From the NCBI GenBank assembly GCA_002368155.1, contig AP018180.1, forward strand, positions 1,240,001 to 1,304,000: a DNA stretch of 64,000 nt, in the 5' to 3' direction. Below the pieces are notes generated by a model. The model was not told where the DNA came from. It did no database searches and saw only the letters and a program-made list of their open reading frames with translations. Shown here piece after piece: positions 46,343 to 55,319 of this stretch. The DNA is from Nostoc carneum NIES-2107 (lineage in GTDB: Bacteria; Cyanobacteriota; Cyanobacteriia; Cyanobacteriales; Nostocaceae). The translations under genes were made by a program, and so were the position numbers. The number at the start of each line of letters is the position of its first letter. The stretch's first letter is position 1.

Positions 46343-47581
46343 TTAAGCAGGATTTACTTCTGTATTTTGAGACTCGGATAGCAATGAAGTATGCCCTGGC
46401 AGTAAACTCCTATCTCTATTTGTGATTTCTTCGTACCATTTCTGTCTTTCATCTTTATATTTGTTGACCCATATATCAGGGTTACAAATTTCTAAGCAAA
46501 TTTGTTTGATTTTTTCTTGTACATAAACAAATTGATTTCCAATTCTACCTTGTTCATCTTTGTAGCTAGCCTTTATAGCTGGATATATTTTATTCCAAAT
46601 CAGATCATCAAGTCTTAAAGCATCTACATATGCATCGAAATTATTTTTTTCACTTAAATCTTTTTGAATTTCGTTTAATATTTTTACTCCCTCTTGAGTA
46701 ATTCCGCATGGAGAAACAAACAAAAATACCAATGTTTTTCCTTTTCCAGTAGGACTGAAGCGATTATAGGCTAAATTAATGTATCTTTTAACATAATATA
46801 TGTTTGATATATCTTCATGATTAATATAGTTAGATTTAAGTTCACAAATAATAGTCGCTTGCTCTATATCTTTAAATATTGGAAGGGATGTCCTAAACAA
46901 AAAATCATATCTTCTAGTTTTGTTCTTTGATGTAACTTCGTAGTTTCTTTGTGCTATTTGTCGCCAAGGACTTAAATCTGCATAACTTGCAAGCGAAATC
47001 ACCCATTGTTCTAGTAAATCTTCATTGCCTGCCCAACCATATCCATTTTGAATATCTTCTGTAATTTCTGTAATTGGATTTTCTCGCGAACCATAGGGGA
47101 GATTTTTGAAAGACAATAAAGATTCTAGCTTTGAAATAGATTTATCACTTGGGAGTAAACTAGGAATCTTTTCAATTAGGTCTAAAGTAGTATTTCTTAC
47201 CTGTTTTGCTACTTCAGAATCTCGCAAAATGAAACCCATACGCATTACTGCACGGGGAGGAAATAAATTTACTGAAGGGATTGAGGAGGTCAGGTTCATA
47301 ATGAACCTGACCTCATGCAAAGTTTTGCCACGAATTAGTTTTACTCCATCTGATACAAATTCATCTCTGTGGCGTTTAAAGTTAGTATCGATAGTATCCT
47401 CAGAAACTTCATAAAACTCTGCTACTTGTTTAGAAGTTAACCATCCTGAATTTTGCCAGACAGCAAAAAATACTTGTTTTACTTTGTTTAATATATCTTC
47501 TACTTCTTCTGTTGATATTGCTAACAGTTGATTGCTTCTTGCTGTTCTGGACTCAACAAAAATATTAGGAGATAATTCCAT
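46343..47581 (-). CDS. Antirepressor-like DNA-binding protein with a PD-(D/E)XK-like domain
   Basis: A 412-residue protein. The N-terminal half (about 25-140) has a helix-turn-helix (GWLTSKQVAEFYEVSEDTI) and a segment (LFPPRAVMRMGFILRDSEVAKQVRNTTLDLIE) resembling phage antirepressor/KilA-type regulatory proteins. The C-terminal half (about 180-350) has RRYDFLF (D226), then IICELK (E247, K249), the spacing of a PD-(D/E)XK nuclease core. No family assignment is certain. It is the first gene after the tnpABC terminator and is read in the same direction. Roles as a conditional nuclease or an RM-like regulator are possible. Confidence 0.7.
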   Translation of the reverse strand: MELSPNIFVESRTARSNQLLAISTEEVEDILNKVKQVFFAVWQNSGWLTSKQVAEFYEVSEDTIDTNFKRHRDEFVSDGVKLIRGKTLHEVRFIMNLTSSIPSVNLFPPRAVMRMGFILRDSEVAKQVRNTTLDLIEKIPSLLPSDKSISKLESLLSFKNLPYGSRENPITEITEDIQNGYGWAGNEDLLEQWVISLASYADLSPWRQIAQRNYEVTSKNKTRRYDFLFRTSLPIFKDIEQATIICELKSNYINHEDISNIYYVKRYINLAYNRFSPTGKGKTLVFLFVSPCGITQEGVKILNEIQKDLSEKNNFDAYVDALRLDDLIWNKIYPAIKASYKDEQGRIGNQFVYVQEKIKQICLEICNPDIWVNKYKDERQKWYEEITNRDRSLLPGHTSLLSESQNTEVNPA

Positions 47582-47727
47582 GCTAGTAAATTTAATTTTA
47601 ATAAATAAATTTATGCTATTTCATAGCCATCTGTTATTACCTCAGTTTAAATACGCAAACAAATCTTCTGTCTGAGGATTTAATAGTAAGCAATATACAA
47701 AAAATCCACAGTAGAAACTATTCAATC

Positions 47728-47759
47728 AAAAAAGCTTTATCGGAAGGTAAAGCTTTTTT
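47728..47759. terminator. Bidirectional terminator after the tnpABC operon
   Basis: Perfect 12-bp arms AAAAAAGCTTTA / TAAAGCTTTTTT with an eight-base loop, 24 bases after the stop of the tnpC-like gene. It separates the transposition genes from the cargo. Confidence 0.88.
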
Positions 47760-47782
47760 GTTGTCTGTTATTAAATTTCTGC

Positions 47783-48703
47783 TTACTTCACCATTCTGGA
47801 TCGTAAATAGTCAAGTGTCCATTTTGAGGATTTTTCCTCAAATGGAACCCACTGACCAGTATTTTCTTGAACCCAATAACAACCATCGTCATCCTTTCGA
47901 CTTCCAATGACGACTCCTTGCTCTCGTGCCAAGTCATACCATTGAAGAAATATGTCAACCACATTATTTTCTCCAAGGGGTTGATTTGGTCGCCAAGCAG
48001 CATCAATTGCACTAGCCAACCATCCTCCTGGGTTTCTAATTAATTGATGTTGTAGTTGCTCTTTTAGTGCTGCGATCGCAGCTAAGACAACTTCTTCATT
48101 GGAGTTCCGTATTTTGGAAGTAAGAGTGTTAGTCAGGTTAATACTTAGGGCATCTAGTTCATCCCTAATTCTGTCAGTTATTTCCCCTTGTGACCTTTTA
48201 GATGTAGATGACGAAACCTTAGATTGCTCAGACAATGAGTGTTTAGGCGACGGAGAACGACACATTTCCAACTCTTGCTTTAGTCTTGCATTTTCAGCCT
48301 CAAGTCTCTCTAGTCGATGTTCTATCTCAGATGCTTGAAGAATTCGACCATAAATTGCTTCATGCTGATCGCGCAAACCTCTATTCTCAGCTTCAATTTT
48401 TTTGATTTTTTCCTTGAGGGTTCTAATGATTGCGTCTTTGGAAGCATCCGAGGTTTTTTGTTTAGGCGGGACTTTCTCAGTCCTTGAATAATTTACCCTT
48501 AAATGCTCTATTCGTTCCTTAATTTCAGGTTCCTTATAAAGCCATGCTTTACTAACACCAGAGACTTTAGCGACTGTATTAAAGTTAATAACTTGTTTTT
48601 CTTTGATTAGTTGCTGAATTCCCTGCTCTACTTTCTCAAAAGTCTCTTGACGTTTCCTTTGAGCGTTATCAACCAATCCTTCGACATTACGCTTGACTGT
48701 CAC
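47783..48703 (-). CDS. tnpC: TnpC-like accessory protein of Tn554-type element (DUF6262-like)
   Basis: A 306-residue protein with an N-terminal HTH (about 35-65; INFNTVAKVSGVSKAWLYKEPEIKERIE), a coiled coil (about 90-150) and a C-terminal domain (about 215-300; NPGGWLASAIDAAWRPNQ, GQWVPFEE). The N-terminal half matches the DUF6262/TnpC proteins found third in Tn554-like operons. The C-terminal domain is additional compared with the short (about 125-residue) staphylococcal TnpC. It starts with GTG, with GGAGG nine bases upstream, and overlaps the end of tnpB by 17 bases. Confidence 0.82.
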   Translation of the reverse strand: MTVKRNVEGLVDNAQRKRQETFEKVEQGIQQLIKEKQVINFNTVAKVSGVSKAWLYKEPEIKERIEHLRVNYSRTEKVPPKQKTSDASKDAIIRTLKEKIKKIEAENRGLRDQHEAIYGRILQASEIEHRLERLEAENARLKQELEMCRSPSPKHSLSEQSKVSSSTSKRSQGEITDRIRDELDALSINLTNTLTSKIRNSNEEVVLAAIAALKEQLQHQLIRNPGGWLASAIDAAWRPNQPLGENNVVDIFLQWYDLAREQGVVIGSRKDDDGCYWVQENTGQWVPFEEKSSKWTLDYLRSRMVK

Positions 48704-50282
48704 TTAAGTCTACCTCCAATGCTGAAATAATTTTTTCTAGATTGGTTTTGACCTTCTGATTCATCTCAACTTGGCGCATCCAGCCATTAGCTTCTGCTTT
48801 TTGCAGAATCTTGTTAGTCTGTTCTAGTTGCTGCTTGTGTTCTGATAAATAGTCAGAAGTGGTTCTAAAGTGGGTGCAAGTTAGACACGCGTTGGCGTGA
48901 GGGCATCCCTGAGAAATACTAGGTAAAGCACAAGATCCGTTTGGCAATGCTTGAGCTTGAATACTCCGCTTAAACCACTGCAAATCAACCACATCTGCTT
49001 CTATGTTGTTTGGCTCAACAACTTGTCCTGAAATATTGACAATCTTGCCCTGAAATTTAGCAATTTCTTCTTTCATCGTTTGGTCGTGGATGTGGGCATA
49101 GACAGCAGTCATGTTTGGAGATTCATGCCCTAAATAACGCTGAATGATATGCTGTGGCACACCATTGTTAATCATTCGTGTTCCTACGGTGTGGCGAAAT
49201 TGATGTGGTAGGAAATGCCAAAGTTTTCCTGAAGCATCACAAATTTTATGCTTCTCTGCTAATTTATTAAGATAACGGTTAAAAGCTCCTCGACCCATTG
49301 GTTTTGGGGAAGGTGTAAAGTCACCCTTACAACCTCCTCCTTCGTTGGCACAAAAGACATACTCAAACTTGACATTCAAGTTGTCCTTAATGTAGCGTTG
49401 CTGCTCTTGAATTACTCGAACAACCTCTCTAGAAACAGGAATAGTAATTTCCTTCTTCATTTTGAATTGGTAATACCGCAGAAACCAGTCCCCAGCTTTG
49501 TCCTGCAACAGGCAATCGGGTTTCAAATGGAGTAACTCGGAGATCCGCATACCACATTCTTGCAGAACCAATACCATTCTCATGACTGCTTCAGGAAGCT
49601 CGTCTAAATGCTCGTTAAGTTGATGCATTACGTCTTCTGGAATGTATCGAGGTACTGATTTAGGTCGTTTAGGAAAATCTTCATCACGAATTAAATACCT
49701 GGATATTTCTAGCCATTGATTTTGGTAGCTCATCTCCAAGAACCCTCGAATTCCACCAATGGTATGGCATCTAGTAGAAATCGAGAGTTTTGTACCTGCT
49801 AAATGAGCCAAAAAATCAATTATGACTGAACGATCTAATTCTTGTGGCGAAATATTCGGGTAAGATTTAGCAAGGAATCGAGAAAGTCTTTTTATTGCCA
49901 GTAGCTTTTCGGAACCCGACGAAAAACTGAGAGTACTAAGCGTAAATTTAATGTATCGTTTAGCTGCATCCAAAATCCAAGGTTGACTAATATCCGAGAA
50001 AGTTAATCTGTAGCAATACTTGCCAACACCTGGAGAAATCCCTAAATTACGGCAATCCCAAACATCTTTTTTGTATTCAGCTTCAGGATTTACAATGTAC
50101 TGTGTTTTGTCAGGATTGTGCGTGAAGTGGCGATTACAATTTTTGCATAAATAAATTTGATGTCCTTTTTTGTCCTTTCGCCTTTTAACGAACTTCTCAC
50201 TCTCACAGTGATGACAAGTAATCTCTTTTTTCTCAGTCTGTACAATGGTCAATGAATTCCGGTGTTTCGGTTGAGGAGTCAT
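48687..50282 (-). CDS. tnpB: TnpB-like tyrosine recombinase with zinc-ribbon N-terminus
   Basis: A 531-residue site-specific tyrosine recombinase of the Tn554 TnpB type. N-terminal zinc ribbon: C23, C26, C46 and C49. A SAM-like core-binding domain is followed by the catalytic domain, with R246 (CGMRISELL), H360-Q-F-R363 (HQFRHT), H386 (LGHES) and nucleophile Y395 (VYAHIH). A C-terminal cysteine cluster (SCALPS...CPHANACLTC, about 455-478) is also typical. ATG 50282 is chosen; the longer frame starts with TTG 50303. It overlaps tnpA by 50 bases and tnpC by 17, so the three are translationally linked. Confidence 0.9.
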   Translation of the reverse strand: MTPQPKHRNSLTIVQTEKKEITCHHCESEKFVKRRKDKKGHQIYLCKNCNRHFTHNPDKTQYIVNPEAEYKKDVWDCRNLGISPGVGKYCYRLTFSDISQPWILDAAKRYIKFTLSTLSFSSGSEKLLAIKRLSRFLAKSYPNISPQELDRSVIIDFLAHLAGTKLSISTRCHTIGGIRGFLEMSYQNQWLEISRYLIRDEDFPKRPKSVPRYIPEDVMHQLNEHLDELPEAVMRMVLVLQECGMRISELLHLKPDCLLQDKAGDWFLRYYQFKMKKEITIPVSREVVRVIQEQQRYIKDNLNVKFEYVFCANEGGGCKGDFTPSPKPMGRGAFNRYLNKLAEKHKICDASGKLWHFLPHQFRHTVGTRMINNGVPQHIIQRYLGHESPNMTAVYAHIHDQTMKEEIAKFQGKIVNISGQVVEPNNIEADVVDLQWFKRSIQAQALPNGSCALPSISQGCPHANACLTCTHFRTTSDYLSEHKQQLEQTNKILQKAEANGWMRQVEMNQKVKTNLEKIISALEVDLSDSQA

Positions 50283-51381
50283 TTGATATTTCTCTCTGTT
50301 CAAGATATTCCTGATATGCTATTTTCATATCCTCGTTATTAACGTGGACATAAGTATCAATCGTGGTTTGAATACTGGCATGTCCTAATCTCTTCTGGAC
50401 ATAAGCCATTTCCATGCGTTCACGGATTAGTTCTGTAGCGTGAGTATGTCTAAGCATGTGAGGATGAATAGCAATACCAGTTTTCCTTTTGAGGCGATTG
50501 AATAAATCCATTACATTGCTATAACTCATAGGTGATCCAATTTTTCCATCCCAAAGGTTTACAAATACATAGTCACTGAGGTCATCCCCCAGTATTTCCA
50601 TGAATTCATCTTGTAGGTATTTACTGTAGAGTCCCATCAATTCCTTGGAAACATCAACATTGTAGGAAGAGGCGGTTTTAGCACGAGCGCCATTAGCATT
50701 GTTGTCTCTGGGAACAATTTTGATAACATTATCCCAAGATTGAATATCTTCATGCCTTAGCCCTAACAATTGCCCAATTCGCATACCACTTTCGTGTAAC
50801 AAGCAAATTAGGAACTTATCTCTTATTCGATTACAGGAATTAATAAGTTGTCTTACTTGCTCCGTGGAAACTGTTTTGGGATGACGTTTTGGCTCTTTGA
50901 GTTTGAGCAAACGAGTTCTAACAGGTTTACTTTTTGTGATGTGATGCAGGAAACTTTTGTACCTTCTACCTGGCATAATTTGCGATCGATAGAGAGGAAT
51001 ATGTGGTACTTTACCAGTTTTTTCATGAAAATCGTAAAGCATACAGACTGAAGTCAAAATGACATTTACAGTTGATTCTGTTCGCTTTGCTTCTTGCTCT
51101 TGAATTGATAAAACACCTTGAGGACTTGGATTTCTTAGCCATGCCATAAATTCAGCAAGTTCAATTACACTAACTTGTGTCCAATCAAAGTTAGATACCT
51201 GGAGATACTCCCAGTAGAGTTTGAGGTGGCAGGCATAAGATCTAATTGTGTTTGGTGATCGCTCAATACTTTCTAGATAAGCTAAAAACTGCCGAATAGG
51301 TTCTACTGGCAAGTAATCGCTCCCTACTACTACCCAAGTGATTTTTTCACTTCCAGGGATACGTACCCTTTGAACTTTCAT
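50233..51381 (-). CDS. tnpA: TnpA-like tyrosine recombinase
   Basis: A 382-residue tyrosine recombinase corresponding to Tn554 TnpA (361 residues). The N-terminal core-binding domain (about 24-130; VEPIRQFLAYLESIERSPNTIRSYACHLKLYWEYL) precedes the catalytic residues R201 (SGMRIGQLL), K235, H308-x-x-R311 (HMLRHT), H334 (LGHASI) and Y344 (DTYVHV). It is the first gene of the operon, starting about 125 bp inside the right end, with four ACTTTGTAG-like sites directly upstream that may bind the recombinase and control the operon. Confidence 0.9.
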   Translation of the reverse strand: MKVQRVRIPGSEKITWVVVGSDYLPVEPIRQFLAYLESIERSPNTIRSYACHLKLYWEYLQVSNFDWTQVSVIELAEFMAWLRNPSPQGVLSIQEQEAKRTESTVNVILTSVCMLYDFHEKTGKVPHIPLYRSQIMPGRRYKSFLHHITKSKPVRTRLLKLKEPKRHPKTVSTEQVRQLINSCNRIRDKFLICLLHESGMRIGQLLGLRHEDIQSWDNVIKIVPRDNNANGARAKTASSYNVDVSKELMGLYSKYLQDEFMEILGDDLSDYVFVNLWDGKIGSPMSYSNVMDLFNRLKRKTGIAIHPHMLRHTHATELIRERMEMAYVQKRLGHASIQTTIDTYVHVNNEDMKIAYQEYLEQREISNDSSTETPEFIDHCTD

Positions 51382-51383
51382 TC

Positions 51384-51484
51384 TACTTTGTAGACTTTAA
51401 ATACTTTTTAGACTCACTGCTTTTTAATAGTCTACGAAGTTTAGTTATACCTTGTCAAGTTGTTGTTGTTTACTTTGTAGAATT
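51384..51484. promoter_or_regulatory. Cluster of TACTTTGTAG-like sites at the right end of the element
   Basis: TACTTTGTAG occurs at 51384-51393 and 51471-51480, the variant TACTTTTTAG at 51402-51411, and an inverted variant CTACGAAGT at 51432-51440. The last direct copy runs into TTGTAGAATT, the right-end inverted repeat. They lie between the tnpA start and the recQ junction, where recombinase binding sites and the tnpA promoter are expected. Confidence 0.6.
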
Positions 51485-51504
51485 ATTTTAAGAGGCTATT
51501 GTTT

Positions 51505-52455
51505 TCGCACATCAGGCTTGTTAATCCCCATGCCAAATGCACAGGTACAAACCACAAATGGTATTTTACCACCTAACCAGCTGGCTTCTACAGCACGGCG
51601 TTCTGTGGCACTCAGTCCAGCATGATAACTAGCTGTGGCGTAACCCATCTCTGCTAACCAAGCTGCTAAATTCTCGCTATCTCTGCGGGTGCGGACATAG
51701 ATTAATCCAGCTTGTTGCTGTCTATTTTGAATAAATCTGACTAATTTTTGCTTTCTACCTTTGGGAGTCCAAGCGATGCAGACGTTGAGATGCAGATTTG
51801 GACGGTAGGGATTGAGGCGGTAAATATCGGGTTGTTGTAATTGTAAAACTGAGGCAATAATTTTTTGCGCTAAAGGGTCAGCCGTCGCCGTAAAAGCTGC
51901 CACGCTAATTTTGCTTCCAGGTGGTTTTGATTTCAGCAATGCCGATCGCACTGCCCCTAATCTGCGATAAGCTGGTCGAAATGTTTCACCCCACTGCACT
52001 AAACAATGGGCTTCGTCCAAAATTAAACCGTTAATCTGCAATTGTGGTTGACACAATTTTTCCCACACAGGCTGACTGAGTAAAGTTTCTGGCGATAAAT
52101 ACAATAATCTGAGTTTGTTTTGTGCCAATGCTTGCAGAGTTAAGCGACGTTGGGATGAAGGTAGTTCGCTATGTAAAAGTGCTGCACTTAAGTTTAGCTG
52201 GCGCAGTTCTTGTACTTGGTTTTCCATCAATGCTACTAACGGCGAAACTACCAAAGTCAATCCTGTTTGCAGCAGTGCCGGAAGTTGAAAACAAATCGAC
52301 TTACCTCCACCTGTAGGCATGATAATTAACGCATCTTTTCCTGCCAATAAACTGCTGACTATTTCACCCTGTGGGGGACGAAAATTGTCATAACCCCAAA
52401 TTTTTTTAAAAGTATTAAGGACTGCGTTCCAATAAGTGGTTCCTATTTGATTCAT
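51505..52455 (-). pseudogene. recQ: recQ, 5' part (split by insertion)
   Basis: N-terminal 317 residues of a RecQ-family helicase. Motif 0 (YDNFRPPQGEIV), Walker A (MPTGGGKS), DEAH box (LDEAHCLVQWGETFRPAYRRLG), motif III (AFTATAD) and motif V (AFGMGINKPDVR) are all present. Translation then runs KQ-stop into the element. The remaining motif VI and zinc domain are 12 kb away at 39013-39507. The truncated product lacks the arginine finger region of motif VI, so it should be inactive unless the element excises. Confidence 0.92.
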
Positions 52456-52574
52456 AATGAATAATAGATATATCCCTGTTTTATAAATTCAACCAGCAGC
52501 CATTTTGAATATAGCTGCTGCTATTTAACATAAGGTTCAGTAATTTCATCAATACGAGGAATTTGGATAAAAAA

Positions 52575-53018
52575 ATGAACGAAGATTTAAAACACAGATT
52601 CTATATCAGCACAGATAAATCTAAGCTAGATATCAAAATGATTCATGATTTTCTGCGAAATTCTTATTGGGCAGAAAATATTCCTTTAGGGATTTTAGAA
52701 AAATCAATTGCCAATTCTTTATGTTTTGGGCTTTACGAAGAGCAGCAACAAGTGGGTTTTGCTAGGGTAATTACTGATTACGCTACTTCTGCCTTTTTAA
52801 AGGATGTGTTTATTTTAGAACCTTATCGTGGTCAAGGTTTAGGCACTTGGTTTGTGCAGTTTATTTTGAATTATCCAGAACTTCAGGATGTGCAAAAGTG
52901 GTTGTTAGGTACAAAAGATGCCCACGGACTTTATCGGCGTTACGGCTTTAAAAAATCCACAACTCCAGAGAAATTAATGATGCGTTCTAATCCTAATGCT
53001 TATCAGCATCAAAATTAA
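52575..53018 (+). CDS. GNAT family N-acetyltransferase
   Basis: A 147-residue acetyltransferase. The acetyl-CoA binding motif is visible in DVFILEPYRGQGLGTWFVQFIL (about 79-100), and the family-like LLGTKDAHGLYRRYGF follows (about 114-129). The subgroup acetylates small molecules or protein N-termini; the substrate is unknown. ATG 52575 is chosen, although an in-frame TTG at 52563 lies closer to a GAGGA ribosome site. The gene lies divergent to recQ. Confidence 0.88.
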   Translation: MNEDLKHRFYISTDKSKLDIKMIHDFLRNSYWAENIPLGILEKSIANSLCFGLYEEQQQVGFARVITDYATSAFLKDVFILEPYRGQGLGTWFVQFILNYPELQDVQKWLLGTKDAHGLYRRYGFKKSTTPEKLMMRSNPNAYQHQN

Positions 53019-53540
53019 GTCACGTCGCTGCGCTCCGAATTCAAAATTCAAAATTCAAAATTCAAAATTAAAGCAAGACCAGGATAAATCCGGGGGCTTG
53101 AATTAATGTTGTTTCACTTTCTTTCTTCTCCATAAATAAATTTAGGGACTTGTATCCTTTTTGATTCTGTCAGTGATGAAGATCACAGTTGCCAATAGAA
53201 GTTATTTGTTATTCTCACTTGCTAAATGGGAACTATAAAGTTTGGGAATAATTAAATTTTTCATCTAATTAAATAGAGTTTAAACATAATTATTAATTCG
53301 TAATTAAACCGAGTTTAGATTACCAGTTCTCTATATGTAGTGTCGTTATAGGTAGGATTTAAATCCCCATCCATAACTTAATTATAAATTGTTAAATAGG
53401 CATAGTTACTATGCATATTTAACTGGCATTTTTTCATAAACAATTTTGATTAATCCTCATAATTTCCTTATTTTCTACTCCTAATCTAGGAAACAAATAT
53501 TATTGCTATTTTTGACTGCTGAGAATAATAAATCAACTTT
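53019..53540. repeat. Intergenic region beginning with ATTCAAA heptamers
   Basis: At 53039-53069 the 7-bp unit ATTCAAA repeats four times. The following 470 bp before the MHYT kinase is AT-rich and holds no recognisable gene. TTTAGGGACTT at about 53142 recalls the terminus of the MITE-like element but has no partner nearby. Confidence 0.65.
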
Positions 53541-55274
53541 ATGAATACACCGATCGCTGGTACTTATGACATTCGTTTATTAGTTCTTTCAGTGGCGATC
53601 GCAATGCTTGCAGCTTACACTGCTTTGGATCTAGCTGGACAAGTCCGCACCGCTTCTGGGTATGCGCGCATTGGCTGGTTGTTTGGTGGTGCGATCGCAA
53701 TGGGAACAGGAATTTGGTCAATGCATTTTGTGGGAATGCTGGCTTTTTGCCTACCGATTTCGGTAAAATACGATATTTTTCAGGTTTTGTTATCAATACT
53801 TGCAGCAATCTTAGCTTCAGGATGTGCCTTATTTTTCGTCAGTCAAGAAGTAATGGGCATCTTCAACTTGCTAGCTGGTAGTTTGTTGATGGGACTGGGG
53901 ATTATCACCATGCATTACACTGGCATGGCTGCAATGCGAATGCCAGCTCATATCCACTACAACTATATGTTAGTGGGAGTTTCAATTGCGATCGCCTTGA
54001 TCGTTTCTTTAATCGCTTTGTGGTTGGCATTTCATTTACCGGATCGCAGTACTAGCGCTCATCGTCAGCAGAAGATTGTCAGTGCGATCGTTATGGGTGC
54101 GGCTATCCCTATTGTACATTACACGGGCATGGCAGCTACTAGTTTTGATGCCACAGAAATGCTATTGATGCCATCAGTTATGAATTTCGATTCTTCTGTG
54201 CTATCTACCACAATTGGCATTTTAACTTTTGCAATTTTAGGATTAGCATTGCTAATTTCCTTAGAGACAACCGCCATCGAAAGAACAGTAGCCTTAGCCA
54301 ATCTTGAACATGAAATTGCTGAACGTCAGCAGATAGAACAGCGTTTACAACGCGAACAAGCACAGAAATTAGAACAGGCTTTACAAGAATTGCAACATAC
54401 TCAAGCTAAATTATTTCATACTGAAAAAATTTCTGCCTTAGGACAGCTAGTAGCTGGGATTGCCCATGAAGTTAACAATCCAGTCAACTTTATTTCTGGT
54501 AATTTATCTCATGCTCATCAGTATATTCAAGACTTAATTCACTTATTAAACCTTTACAACCAAAAATTTCCCCAACCAGGCGATGACATTGCAGAGGAAA
54601 TTGCGGCTATAGATTTAGAATACTTGCTTGCAGATTTGCCGAAAATGATTTCTTCTATGAAACTTGGTATCGAACGCATCAAAGAAATCATGCAATCGTT
54701 GCGAAATTTCTCACGGGTAGATGGAACTGCGAAAAAGACCGTTGATATTCATCAGGGAATTGAGGCTACCCTGATGATTTTGCAGCATCGTCTGCAAGCT
54801 AACTCCAACCGTCCAGAAATTCAAGTTATAAAGCAGTATGGAAGCCTACCGCAGATTGAGTGCTATGTCGGACAATTAAACCAAGTGTTTATGAATTTGC
54901 TAGCAAATGCCATTGATGCTTTAGAAGAGTCTAATCATGGTAAGACCTTTGCAGAAATTCTCCAGCATCCCAATACAATTTCAATTACTACTAGTGCTGA
55001 AGATGGCTATGCAATTATCAAAATTGCCGATAACGGGGCTGGAATGACAGAAGCCGTGCGACTACAATTATTTGATGCCTTCTTCACCACTAAGCCAGAA
55101 GGAAAAGGTACAGGATTAGGGTTGGCTATCAGTTATCAAATTATTACCGACACCCACAACGGTAGTTTGCAATGTTTTTCTACTCTGAGTAAGGGTACAG
55201 AGTTTGTCATTCAAATTCCTTTAGCAACTGGGATTGCGAATGATTCAGTTGTCGCCATCTCAGCGACTTGTTGA
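53541..55274 (+). CDS. MHYT-domain sensor histidine kinase
   Basis: A 577-residue membrane sensor kinase. Seven hydrophobic segments (about 10-245) carry three MHYT-type repeats: MHFVGMLAF (61), MHYTGMAAMRMPA (124) and VHYTGMAA (192). These motifs are thought to bind metal, probably copper, for sensing oxygen, CO or NO. A coiled coil leads to HisKA (H309 in GIAHEVNNPVNF) and a HATPase ([31 protein letters not shown]). No PAS or GAF domain is present. The kinase part is a close relative of that in the five-GAF kinase at 13193. No response regulator is adjacent. Confidence 0.92.
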   Translation: MNTPIAGTYDIRLLVLSVAIAMLAAYTALDLAGQVRTASGYARIGWLFGGAIAMGTGIWSMHFVGMLAFCLPISVKYDIFQVLLSILAAILASGCALFFVSQEVMGIFNLLAGSLLMGLGIITMHYTGMAAMRMPAHIHYNYMLVGVSIAIALIVSLIALWLAFHLPDRSTSAHRQQKIVSAIVMGAAIPIVHYTGMAATSFDATEMLLMPSVMNFDSSVLSTTIGILTFAILGLALLISLETTAIERTVALANLEHEIAERQQIEQRLQREQAQKLEQALQELQHTQAKLFHTEKISALGQLVAGIAHEVNNPVNFISGNLSHAHQYIQDLIHLLNLYNQKFPQPGDDIAEEIAAIDLEYLLADLPKMISSMKLGIERIKEIMQSLRNFSRVDGTAKKTVDIHQGIEATLMILQHRLQANSNRPEIQVIKQYGSLPQIECYVGQLNQVFMNLLANAIDALEESNHGKTFAEILQHPNTISITTSAEDGYAIIKIADNGAGMTEAVRLQLFDAFFTTKPEGKGTGLGLAISYQIITDTHNGSLQCFSTLSKGTEFVIQIPLATGIANDSVVAISATC

Positions 55275-55319
55275 TCAGGGAAGCAGAGGGGGATGAGGGA
55301 CAGGAGAAGGAGAATCAGT

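Larger units (their letters stand above)
39508..51504. mobile_element. Tn554-like transposon, about 12.0 kb, inserted in recQ and carrying defence-type cargo
   Basis: Boundaries are set by where recQ homology stops on each side (39507 and 51505), with a few bases of uncertainty. Adjacent to the right end are tnpA, tnpB and tnpC-like genes in an overlapping operon, the Tn554 arrangement. A 10-bp inverted sequence AATTCTACAA lies 21 bases inside the left junction (39529-39538) and 20 bases inside the right one (51475-51484, inverted). TTTACTTTGT motifs recur at both ends. Tn554 family elements insert site-specifically without duplicating the target; the recQ site contains GATGTG at the junction, similar to the GATGTA core of Tn554. 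Cargo: an RM-like protein, a RexAB-like pair, a tRNA-like sequence, regulators. Confidence 0.88.

Noticed and set aside
47728-47759. End of the transposon at the AAAAAAGCTTT inverted repeat
   Set aside because: It is a terminator just after tnpC; recQ homology shows that the element extends to 39508.
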